Origin: Biscogniauxia marginata
Taxonomy: Eukaryota > Ascomycota > Sordariomycetes > Xylariales > Xylariaceae
DNA: 64,000 nucleotides
Assembly: GCA_022695795.1 (NCBI GenBank)
Contig: MU404071.1
Span: 1-64,000 of the forward strand
Reading direction: 5' to 3'
The notes under the pieces were generated by a model. The model saw only the letters and a list, made by a program, of their open reading frames with translations, was not told where the DNA came from and made no database searches. The position numbers were made by a program, and so were the translations under genes. Positions 1 to 9,726 of the stretch are shown piece after piece; within the stretch, counting starts at the first letter, position 1, and the number at the start of each line of letters is the position of its first letter.

Positions 1-344
1 AACCTTTAAACATTAAAATAAGGTTTTCATACTGGGGAATTTGGCTATGAAGCTTTATCCATTGGAATACTTATACCCTCGTGTATTATTGAAGGAGCAA
101 CCCCCCCCCCCCCCCCCCTTGTTTTATGTACGTATTGTTGGCTAAATATAATTTAGTAATTTTTCAACTGAAAGTCAAGAGGTATCTACATGGACCGTAT
201 AAATTAGGTATCAACTTGTATTTACGTACATTGGTGTAGGGTTTGATCTGATACATTAGCAGACTTATATGCACGATAGGGGCAATGCATGTGTATTGGA
301 TATCTCTACGAATAATCTAGTAATTACTTCGTGGAACCCGCACT
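1..344. other. Intergenic sequence downstream of the SDR gene
   Basis: I see no coding frame of substance. The stretch is moderately AT-rich and contains a run of 18 cytosines. It lies 3' of the minus-strand dehydrogenase gene and presumably holds its 3' UTR. The next gene to the left is outside the window. Confidence 0.5.
101..118. repeat. Poly-C homopolymer (C18)
   Basis: Eighteen consecutive C residues are read directly. The exact length may be affected by sequencing error in such a homopolymer. No function is implied. Confidence 0.9.
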
Positions 345-1396
345 TTATTTTTTTGCCTCACTACTTGGCTGTCCCGTTTCAAACGTAACTTGTAATTTTA
401 GGAGATCGTTTTCGAGAACCTCAGCCTCTCGCGCCATAAACTCCGGCATGTCCCAAGTACAGCTGACATACCTCCCTGCTAACCATTCTCGCCGCTTACT
501 GGTCAAGTAGACTATAGTGTCACCAGCCAGTTCTGGAGTATCGATGCACACAGCTGCTCCGTTGTACATCTGTAAGTAAGATGATGCCGCAAATAGAAAT
601 AAATTGATTACAACATACCTTTAACTACAGCATCCGGCATTCGAGTAGCAAGATCGGTTGCCACTGAGGCCGGATGCACCGAATAAGCAAGAAGTCCCTT
701 ACAGAGCATTGTGAGCACTCGTCGCCAAGAATTTAAGAAGTTCGCGGGACCTACTTCCTTCATGTAATCCACCATCAGATACTCGGTCAGGCGCATAACG
801 GCTAACTTGGAGGACTGGTAAGCACTTGCGCCTGGTGTTAGTGCCAAGGCACCGACGGAGGTTAGATTGATAATAGTCTTCTCCGTGCCCTGTAGTAGAA
901 GAGGCAGTAAGGCCCGGACAACCCAGTAAATGCCCCGGACATTGACCTCCCAAGTCCTCCACCACTCATCCATGTCACTCACTCCCAAGGGCTCGAAGGG
1001 CGCTAGATACCCAGCATTGTTGACAAGTATATCGACATGCCCCCATTTGCTGGTTATCTCTGCGACACAGGCTGTGATGCTTGCATAATCACAGACGTCG
1101 AGCTTCAGGATGATGATCTCCAGCCCTTGCCTACCTGCATTGGCAGCAGCTTGTAAAGCCTCAGTACGAGTAGCAGATGCGTCTCCGCGGGCTGCGATAG
1201 CAATACGGCTTGCACCTGCCTTTGCGTACGAGACAACGATAGCCCGGCCGATTCCCTTCGCAGCACCGGTAATTAAAACCGTTTTACCATGGCAAGGAGC
1301 GGGGTTGCCGGTAGGATCGATCTCTGCATATGTATCATGGTGCGTTTTCGAGGTGAAAGTAACGCCCAGACGTGAAAGATTAGGGGGTTGAGCCAT
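345..1396 (-). CDS. Short-chain dehydrogenase/reductase (SDR)
   Basis: This is a classical NAD(P)-dependent oxidoreductase acting on a hydroxyl or carbonyl group. The Rossmann motif TGAAKGIG is at residues 43-50, NNAG at 126-129, the catalytic Ser at about 180, and YQSSK gives Tyr193 and Lys197. I model three exons: 1396-755, 697-619 and 553-345, giving 309 aa. The first intron (57 nt, 698-754) is a multiple of three and has no stop, so its retention would add 19 residues without breaking the frame. It was called because removing it joins KE to GLLAYSVHP, as family members have. The second intron uses donor GTATGT and an acceptor ending GGAGCAG, which restores the spacing to the C-terminal DTPELAGDTIVYLTS block. 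It is the leftmost of four clustered biosynthetic genes, so a tailoring redox step is likely. The substrate cannot be told from sequence. Confidence 0.88.
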
Positions 1397-3003
1397 GATC
1401 TATTTATTGACAGAAGTACCAGACGCTAGAATGCTGAGGTGTGGGGGAAAGGGGGGCTTAAGTTCTTCAATCGAGGACAGTAAGCTCATTATGTCTACCT
1501 TCCCCTTGATGAATGCTCAGGAGGACAGCATTCAGGCTCGCAAGCATTGGTCCGTCGGGTACTTTAAACCGGACACACCCTTATCGTTCGTTGCACTCTT
1601 GGCGCGTTGTTACGATGCTCCATTAACTCGGTCCCGAATTGACCGGGACCTCATCGGACTTGGCATTTCAGATTTGTAGTAAACGCGAGTACACTACGGA
1701 GATAGGGCAGCACTCGACTTTCAAATCCGAGATTCCCGTTGCACCCGTAGAAAACCGGTGTCCGTTCAGACGCGGGAGACTTGGCTACCGAAGGTTACTG
1801 AGACGAAATCACAAGTGTTGTACTCCATTGCACGGTTTCTTTCAACTTCTTTTCGGACTTTAGTTTCGTCTATGTTCAATGTCATCGTCGATTATTTTCC
1901 AAATTCAGGTGGACATGTGGCTTGAGAGTTTCACACGACGTCCAAAAAGAGTAACTATCGAGCAAGACCTCTAGGCTATATGCCTGGTAGTAATAACATC
2001 GCCTCTCGTTTTTTCCCCCACTTGTTTAATCTACGTTGCTTTCGGGGCACTTAGGGGCATGCCAACCAACTGGAAAGAGAATGCCGCATAACCAGGGCTC
2101 ACTTACTAATGACTACTTTACGACTGAATTCAGGGACGAAGCTCGAAATGCCAAGTGAACCAAACGGAACCCCCCCCTCCCCCTCTTCGCAACTGGTTAG
2201 TTTTCCGTATTAAGGAAAGAAGCTATGGAATCATATTTGCACCGTTATAATTTCCCTACGCCATGCATTCAGCTGAATCATAGATGTCGAATATGTAATG
2301 TGTACAGGATAGGGCAAATACGTATCTACTGATGGTTCTGTTAATAAGTTAGGTATATTCTACTATTCTACGGGGCATCGAGGTATTGCGGCACAGCGGA
2401 CCCGAGTTATAATCTCGACGGCCCCGACTCGTCAAATGTGCTCTGTCAACCTAATCGATTTCCTGGACTCAACTCCACTGCACTGTTTATATTGCCGACC
2501 TAAGAATAGGCATATTCTTCGTCAGCTGATGCCTTTCACATTCGCTACAGCCGGAGTCTCCAAAATCGATACCAGGCTTGAGAAGATTGGCGTGCATATC
2601 TTGATTTGGTAAAGAGAGCTGATAGTGCGACAGCATTTGTGGCTTGGCAGCTTGCGAAGGTGGACAGTAACGGTGTATGGCTGGCGAGTCTGCACGTATT
2701 TAGTGAATGTGATATTTCAAAGTCGGAAATTTGATGATTGGCTCAATCTTTACAAAGACTATCAGACGTTGATGAATTCGGAAAGTTTTCACTCTGGAGG
2801 GACATCGTGAGAATTAGTTTCAAACCTTAAGCGAGAAGGACAATTTATTTTTATATTTCCCGTGTATCCTAGCTTGACTTTAGAAGAGAACCCAGCTAGG
2901 TTTGGCAGAATGAAGTAATAAGCTTATATCATTGCTATTGCATACCTATGCTCTTATCATCCCAAATCGATAATAAACCAAGCAGTCAGTCACAGATTTG
3001 AAC
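1397..3003. other. Intergenic region between SDR start and DMATS end
   Basis: This 1.6 kb stretch holds the promoter side of the SDR gene and the 3' flank of the prenyltransferase gene. I found no convincing gene. It contains a GC-rich motif at 2397-2429, listed separately. A short open stretch at about 2588-2735 is bounded by stops and reads like a decayed coding fragment (EDWRAYLDLVKRADSATAF is its start). It weakly resembles sequence near 10.4 kb. A C-rich tract lies near 2170-2185. Confidence 0.5.
2397..2429. promoter_or_regulatory. Candidate cluster regulatory motif, copy 1
   Basis: The plus strand reads CGGACCCGAGT at 2397-2407 (reverse complement ACTCGGGTCCG) and GGCCCCGACT at 2420-2429. 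The same 11-mer and the first nine bases of the second element recur between the P450 and OMT genes at 7574-7592, and variants occur upstream of the prenyltransferase gene at 4806-4858. CGG-containing paired elements are typical targets of fungal Zn2Cys6 regulators. That this motif is one is inference. Confidence 0.4.
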
Positions 3004-4528
3004 CTAGCTAAAACGGGCAGGATGATAGGCCTCGGGGCCAATATACGACTTGATATCCGGCTCGCCGTTCTTGTCAAACATATAGCTTATGTATGTATGC
3101 ATCCCCTTGCCATTCTCCAAGCCCCGGTGTTCTGCCACGCTCTCCATCATGCGTAGGTAGTTGTCACAGTAAGCGCCGCGGCCGCGGGCCTTCAACCAAT
3201 TCATGAGGCCCTTCGCAATAGCGAGGTCATCCGGCCCATACCTCCGAGTCGGATTGTAGAACTTGATTCCCGGGACCTTGTTGTGGGGTGCGATGTCAAA
3301 GTAATAGACATACCCGTCGACGAGCGCTTCCGACAAGGCCCACTTCTTCCCTCCCGGAGGCTCACTCGGTATCTCGGCATCTTCGGGGTAGTCATCGGGG
3401 AGTCCTAGAGTGGCCGCAATGAAAGAACGTAAGTCTTGCATGCCGGTTTCCGGGACATCGATGAGTCCACCCATCGTCATAATCTCGCGCACCGATAAGA
3501 AGCTCGTGTGTGGCGTTGTGAAGTAAAGCTTTAGTCGCGACTTGCTCGGGGCTACATCATCCATGGCCAAGATACTGACATAGGTAAACAATGTGATGTA
3601 AGCCTTGGTCCCATGTATTAAACAAGAAGGGGGTGCCGGTGTGGTCAATACTTCACCCCTACCGGAACTCCTGATGGCTATCGATTTCGATAGTCGCGCA
3701 CAGTAGCAGTAGAAATGAAGATTTATCACTTACACTGGCTTGAAAAGCTGTCCTTCGGGGTTACGAGTAAGGAACTCCATTAAGGTATCGCGACCGGCGT
3801 TGTTAGGATTGAGCTTCACGATAGCCTCATCCCACTGTTTAATAGTCAAGGGATCTCTTTGTCCCAATTTTCGCGGCACGAAGTACGACTTTAGACCTAT
3901 ACCAGAGCGGACATACTCGACTGCATGAAGGAATGTTGTGGCCGGTTGAGTGCCTCCCGCAAACTCCTTCGCATATTTCGACAAGTCATGGTCAAATAAA
4001 TTAGCAAGAAAGTGGTGGGCCCAAGTAAAGTCGACGTCTGAAACGACAGTTGGGACATGAAACATGTATTCTAGTGAGGCCGAGTGATTCAGAGGGTCCA
4101 GAGCCGTCCCGGAAATTTTGTTGATCGGCTCCCACGAGTAGCGGATATCAGGCTCCGATGTAGTGGTGTTCCATTTCCATGAGTACTCCATCGGTGACCC
4201 GTCAATGCCTACAAGGGATCTCCATTTCGCACGGCCGTCTGGTCCGGGCGCTGGGCCTAGCCGAGGAACCTATTCAAGCTAGTTAACTGACATCCTTCTG
4301 TCTCTGATGCATAGTAGAAGTCCTCACGATCCAATGATAGTGGAACAGCAGCGTCTCGAACTGCCTTTCAATAGAGTAATCAGCCTCTTTTACCATGTTA
4401 GCCAAGTGATAGCCTGTCAGCTGCCACCAGAAATCGATATCAGGTTCTTGAGGTGGCAAGCATTTGTTTAGCGATTGCCACACCGTCACGAGATGCCTCT
4501 GGACCTGTGAATTGTTCGTCGCCGCCAT
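3004..4528 (-). CDS. DMATS-type aromatic prenyltransferase
   Basis: This enzyme family transfers a prenyl group, usually from dimethylallyl diphosphate, to an aromatic acceptor such as an indole, tyrosine or phenol, and needs no DDxxD motif. Three exons (4528-4328, 4269-3734, 3574-3004) give 435 aa, the normal family length. Introns are 58 and 159 nt with donors GTGAGG and GTAAGT. Supporting sequence: FWWQLTGYHLANMV near the N terminus; GSPMEYSWKW with Glu95 at the position of the conserved catalytic Glu; SRLKLYF in the middle; and YVYYFDIAPHNKVPGIKFYNP followed by YGPDDLAIAKGL in the last third, with the Lys and Tyr residues of the diphosphate site. The frame is uninterrupted. It lies between the SDR and P450 genes, and its product is probably modified by them. 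Whether the acceptor is tryptophan-derived or another phenolic cannot be decided here. Confidence 0.93.
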
Positions 4529-4805
4529 GATTAAGGATTGGGTATTGCAAAACTATCCTCCGCAATTGGGCTGCCCAATTCGTATCGTCAAAAAGGTACT
4601 ATTACTTTGATCTTCTGTATATGTTTTGGTGACCAGGCTTGTCTTGCAGCGAACTCAGTCTGGACCTGTATCAATCTTGAATTAACACTAACCTAGTCGA
4701 TTCCACATACTCTATGATGCTTTATCCTGTCCCGGATTGCAGTCTGGGAGTAACCACTGGTGTCTTAACAGGGATTTGATCGACTTCAGGTTAGACCTTA
4801 ACACA

Positions 4806-4858
4806 ACTCGGGCACGTAACCCCGACTTGAGGGCCGAGTGAAAGCCCGAGTCGGGGCC
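4806..4858. promoter_or_regulatory. Candidate cluster regulatory motif, copy 2 (with inverted repeat)
   Basis: About 280-330 bp upstream of the prenyltransferase start the plus strand has ACTCGGGCACG at 4806-4816, then an inverted repeat of CCCCGACT (4820-4827) and AGTCGGGG (4849-4856). The overlap with CCCGAGT at 4845-4851 reproduces both halves of the motif seen at 2397 and 7574. The hairpin loop is 21 nt. A binding site for a pathway-specific regulator is an inference. Confidence 0.45.
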
Positions 4859-5094
4859 CAGCTGGTTGACATCACACTACTGTGTATAGGTTTCTTTACA
4901 TGAAATTACGGACAGATGGTATCACTTGTATATGACTACTTCTTCTTCGGGCATGATACGAGCGTCATGAAAACCACTTGCACGGAGATAATTATACGTA
5001 ATTAACTGAGGGCAGCAGGGTTCGCTTTTGGAACATGGCGTACTGGGAATCATGACAAAATAATGAAACATTGAAAATTTCTTCATAAAACTTC

Positions 5095-7306
5095 CTAGAC
5101 CTTCTCTAACCTTTCTGTAATGGCTTCTGGAGCATGCCTCCATTGGAGATTGTCATCAAGAAACTCCCGCATCTTGTCCCACTCCTCCATAATGAGCTCC
5201 GCCTTGCCCTCCCTAGGAATGATGTCGGCTTTGAACGGCCGTGGTAGCGAGAACAAGCTGTCAGTTAGATCGTCCATGTCCGGAATGATATCATTCCCAT
5301 TCGCGTCCTTCGCCCTCCTGAAGTCAAAGGCCCAGAGTAGCCGGGCAGTGGCTAGTAACAGGGATCTATCAGCAATGTAGATTCCTGGGCAGAGGCGTCT
5401 ACCGGCACCAAATGCAAAATGGTCACGCTTGGTCACGTCAGCGTTTGCCGCGGCCTCTGCTGATGTTTGGCTGTCGCCTGCCCAGCGCGAGGGATCAAAC
5501 ACCCTTGGGGAGGGGTGTCTCTGACCGTCATTGTGTACAGCCCTTATAGCAAAGATGTTAGGGTCAGATATATTTGAAGCTGGAGTCGAGGACGCCGAGT
5601 ATTTATCATCCCTTGACGCCCATGAAAGACCAACTAATGATGAGGCCGACAAAGGTGATAAGGGGGTGGGAGGGAACATGTGATGGAAGGCTTACCAGAC
5701 ATTGTACATGACAGTTGCACCCTTTGGAATGGTATAGCCTAGATATTCGTCATCTCGTAGAGCTGCATGTGGTATGCCGTTTAAAGCACCAGGCATCCAC
5801 CTTAAAGTTTCCTTTACACAACCTCGAATATACGGTAGGCTATCCATGTCTTCCAAAGTAGGGATTCGCGGTCCACAGACTCGATCAAGCTCAGCTTGAG
5901 CTTCTTTGACAACGTTAGGATATATCAACAGAGCCTGTACGAATCCAACGAGGATTGAGGCTGTTGTTTCGGAATTGGCCTGGAATAGATTGCCACCGAA
6001 ATCAGCAGCAACGTCGTCAGAGGCACCGGTTTCTTTCTGGAGACGAGCAAGATCCGCACAGAAACATGGCTAGGTCAAATATCAGCATCACTGCAATTTC
6101 ATCAGTAGGCATTAGCGCCTTACCACGGCCTTCTCTGTGGTGAGCCTTGCTTGCGCTTCCGAGACTAGTCTTAGCCACATATCATGTTCTTTCTTATATA
6201 GCTTTCGTGATTGCCGTTTGACTGATAGTATCGCGTCTGGTAGGCGCCTCAGAATGGGGAAGCTGTCGAGTAAAGCCGCAGTCTATTCGACGGCCCGATC
6301 AGTAAACAGCGTCACTCACCAGTCTCGTGTTGTGTATTTTAGTACGAGGGGCAGGAACTGCAAGGTTTTAAAGTACTCACACGGCTAGCGGCCAGTCTAA
6401 AGTGTTGCTCCATTATCTAAAAGCGAGATCAGCCCAATGAGCAAGGTATTTTCAGCGGTTGGGCATACAGAGAATGCTTCCTTCAACATGGGGTCGTCTA
6501 TGGTCGTGCAGCGGATACCAAAGGTTATCTGGCGGGCTAGAGAACCAGTATATCTCTGAATGTGATTTTTAAATTGATCCCTATATCAAAACCACGTTAG
6601 GAAATTTCTTTTCGATGCTTCTAAACAGCATAAGCCGACCAAGATATTTCTGCCGCAATCGAAGCTTCAGGTGCTTATAACTAAGTAGAAATACAAGAGA
6701 TTTAGGAAAAGGTTGTGGAATAACACTCGGAGAGGGGCTTACGGCTTGTTAAGAAATCCTAAGAGCATCGCTCTGCTTTCTAAATCCTGATATGGAATGT
6801 ACGATTCTGATACTTTCATACTGAACAGACGTTGCCCAAGTTTGCGGACCGTACGCCAGGTTTCGTCGTAACCCTGAAAACGGAATTAGGCCTAATTTTG
6901 GCAATCGAAGCTGGTGTACTTTGACAACGAGATGATGCAGACTTACAAGATGCACAAAACGATTATTTCCGCTGAGGACCTCCTGGCCGATGTAATAATC
7001 TGGTCTAGCAGAGTAGATTGCGCTTCGCTTATCCAATAGGTCTCTGATAGCCTGGTCGGATGACAAGACAATCATGACACGCGTACCAATCATAAGAGAG
7101 TATACTGGCCCATATTCTTCTGCCCATTTTTGAAACTGGAAATGACTACGTTCCGTAGGAATCTGGTGTATATTCCCAATAATAGGTAAAGTCGGAGGCC
7201 CCGGAGGCATACTTTTAGACCTGCGACCCACGGTATTGATCTTGTAGAGTATAAACAGGAGCACCACTGAGCTTCCCAGAAACAACGGTGATAAATTCAT
7301 CTCCAT
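5095..7306 (-). CDS. Cytochrome P450 monooxygenase (microsomal, E-class)
   Basis: Seven exons join in phase: 7306-6947, 6873-6743, 6580-6469, 6416-6381, 6282-6124, 6069-5696 and 5542-5095. They give 539 aa with no stop. The N terminus has a hydrophobic anchor (LFLGSSVVLLFILYKI) followed by the proline-rich hinge MPPGPPTLPIIGN. The I-helix region reads FQANSETTAS, the ExxR motif is in VKETLRW, and the heme-binding loop is FGAGRRLCPG with the axial Cys. The second intron is 162 nt and the sixth 153 nt; the rest are 52-98 nt. An in-frame ATG 16 codons upstream (7354) exists, but the membrane anchor and hinge favour 7306. The sequence style resembles P450s that accompany DMATS and O-methyltransferase genes. 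A hydroxylation, possibly creating the OH that the divergent methyltransferase caps, is inferred. Confidence 0.93.
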
Positions 7307-7819
7307 AGCTACAAGCTTTAGTAACGTCAAACTTACGTTCTCAGCTTTGAACACGTGAAAGATCTGCGGGCTTGGAAAACCCGTATGAAGATATGTATAA
7401 TCTGCTTTTAATATAACGGGACAATAAAGCCCTTAATTGAGCGGTCACAGGAACAGAATGTTATAATCCGGGAAACTTACATGGAACACACAACTTTAAA
7501 GGATTTCCCAAGCTATTCTGGGCAAAGGAAATATGAATCCTTTGATGGTGCATAAAATGTTTACGTGCCCGACACTCGGGTCCGGCCCCGACGTCTGTAG
7601 TTAGCGTCAGATTACAATGTAGTTGAAGTTTTCCCAAAATAGGTCTTTCGAATAGGAATAGAAAAATATGCCTTGTCTGTTTTTGGGAGAATACAAAGGT
7701 AATGATTGGTATCACGCAACCTTACGAAGTGTACGCGACTGGATCGATACTGATCTTGAGGGGCTCCTATTTGATAAACTACAACTCGAACTCAACCGCC
7801 AAAATTGTCCCATATCGAA
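7307..7819. promoter_or_regulatory. Bidirectional promoter region between P450 and OMT
   Basis: The 513 bp between the two divergent start codons must carry both promoters. It contains ACTCGGGTCCG at 7574-7584 running directly into GGCCCCGAC at 7584-7592, about 270 bp upstream of the P450 and 235 bp upstream of the OMT. The 11-mer is identical to the one at 2397-2407 on the opposite strand. Open frames crossing this stretch show no family features and look fortuitous. Confidence 0.5.
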
Positions 7820-9726
7820 ATGGAAAGACTTCCCCGTACTCTTGAAGAGGCTGAAAAGCTCCTAAAACTGTCAGATTTGCTGCGCCAGGCAGCTCTCACG
7901 GTCAAAGAGGAGTGGGCCAAAGAGAACTTCGTCGCGCCACCGGACACGAATGGAGTGGCAATTGGCGGGAGGAATAGTGCGAAGAACAGCAGTTCGTACA
8001 GCCAACATGGTCAAGATACTGCACGGCTTCTCCCGAGCCGCAAGCTCTGGGACGCTGAAAGGACCATCGAAGCCATCTCAGGTTCGCTAGTTGAGCTTGT
8101 TTCCGAGCCGCACCAGCGCATACAACAGGTCCTCACAGAATATATGGAGTCCCGGGCCCTCTTTATCGCCGCTGAACGGAGAATACCCGATCTTCTGGCT
8201 GAAGCGGGAGACGAGGGACTGAATATTCAAACGCTAGCTGACAAGACACATATCGAGTATAGGAAGTTAGGTAAGTGTGACAGTCATTTCCCCTCGACGT
8301 TGCCTTTTCTATATATATTTTTGGGTCTTCTTGTACGGTAAATTGGTTGTTGCATATTGTCATAGCTAATAAATGAGAAATCATGTTTCTCTCTGTGAAG
8401 CTCGCATCCTACGAACATTGTGCTCCATTCACATTTTCGACGAGGTTGCCGAGAATCGGTTCAGAAACAACCGGATATCTGAAGCATTGGTACAGAATCC
8501 TGGCTTGCGGGCCTACGTACAGCTATTGTGAGTGATATTCGGTAATGATTATCTCTGTTTCTTGTAACATATAGTATCTGACAATCGCTTACCACCCTCA
8601 TGTCAAAGCGGCTTGCATGTTCATGCGGCATCCGAGCATCTGCCGAGGTATCTAGTCAGCCCCAAGGGGGCATCCTACAAAGTGGATGAGACTGCATTCC
8701 ACAACGCCATGGGTACCAATAAGCCTCTTTGGGAATGGATGACTCAGAGACTACCGTCAGATGAAGTCATATCAGACGGTCCAGGGTACCCCGGTGTGCC
8801 CGACTTGAACAACTGTAATATGACGTTCGATCATAATGGGTTCGTGGCCCGGCCCGAGCTAGAAAACTTTGCCCTAGCCATGGTGGGCGGTGGTAAAGCA
8901 TCGGGCGCTGCCCATGCCTTTGGTAATATATTAACCTCCAACCTTTGAGTCCACATTCTCTAACGATTCGAACAGACTTTCCTTGGGGTAACTTGGGAGA
9001 TGGTCTCGTGGTAGATGTTGGCGGTGGTGTTGGTTCGTGAACGCTCCCTTTTCTGCTGACCTCGAACCTGGGAAAGCTGTATCCATTATGAGATAACTAT
9101 GCTGATATACTTGATTTAGGAGGATTCGCTCTCCAACTTCTCCCTGCTTATCCAAAACTTAAGTTTGTGGTCCAGGACCGCCCGGAAAACGTCAAACGTG
9201 GAGAGCTAGAGATATTTCCACAAGAGGCACCGGAAGCTATCTCTAGTGGACGTGTTAAGTTCATGGCGCATGACTTCTTCTTGCCAAATCCAGTTAAAAA
9301 CGCCGACGTATACTGGTTGCGCGGCATTCTGTGAGTCCATGTCCCGCACTTTCCCATTGAGTAGAATATTGCAATTCGCTAGAACTGATGAATCGTAGTC
9401 ACGACTGGTCGGATGATTACTGTATCACTATTCTCAAGGCTATAAAGTCCTCTATGGGCCCTAACTCGCGCATCCTAATATGCGACCCGGTAATGAATAC
9501 TACCTTCGGTTGCCCGGAGATCCCAGCAGCGCCCAAGCCTTTGCCGGCGAACTATGGATATCATGTTAGATACTGCCATAACCGTGACATGGGATTGATG
9601 GCCACTATAAATGGAATCGAGAGGACTCCTACAGAATTCAAAGAGCTATTCGAGAAGGCTGGGCTGCGACTCGTGAAGTTCTGGGAGACTAGGAGCATGG
9701 TTGGCATCACTGAAGCAGGCTTGTGA
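7820..9726 (+). CDS. SAM-dependent O-methyltransferase (sterigmatocystin OMT-like)
   Basis: Six exons (7820-8270, 8401-8527, 8609-8922, 8976-9032, 9120-9330, 9399-9726) splice in phase to 495 aa. The C-terminal catalytic half has the SAM-binding motif DVGGGVG at residues 311-317, VVQDRPE for the adenosyl ribose, and GILHDWSDD with catalytic His388. The N-terminal half (about 85-200) is the winged-helix dimerisation domain usual for plant- and fungal-type O-methyltransferases. The first roughly 60 residues (MERLPRTLEEAEKLLKLSDL and a Ser/Asn-rich linker) extend beyond the minimal fold. The donor GTTCGT of intron 4 is weak, but removing that intron is required to join the glycine motif. The gene is divergent from the P450 and shares its promoter region, so methylation of a P450-made hydroxyl is plausible. 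The acceptor is unknown. Confidence 0.93.

Noticed and set aside
5955..6388. Plus-strand open frames inside the left P450
   Set aside because: They are shadows of minus-strand exons and introns that splice cleanly into a complete P450.
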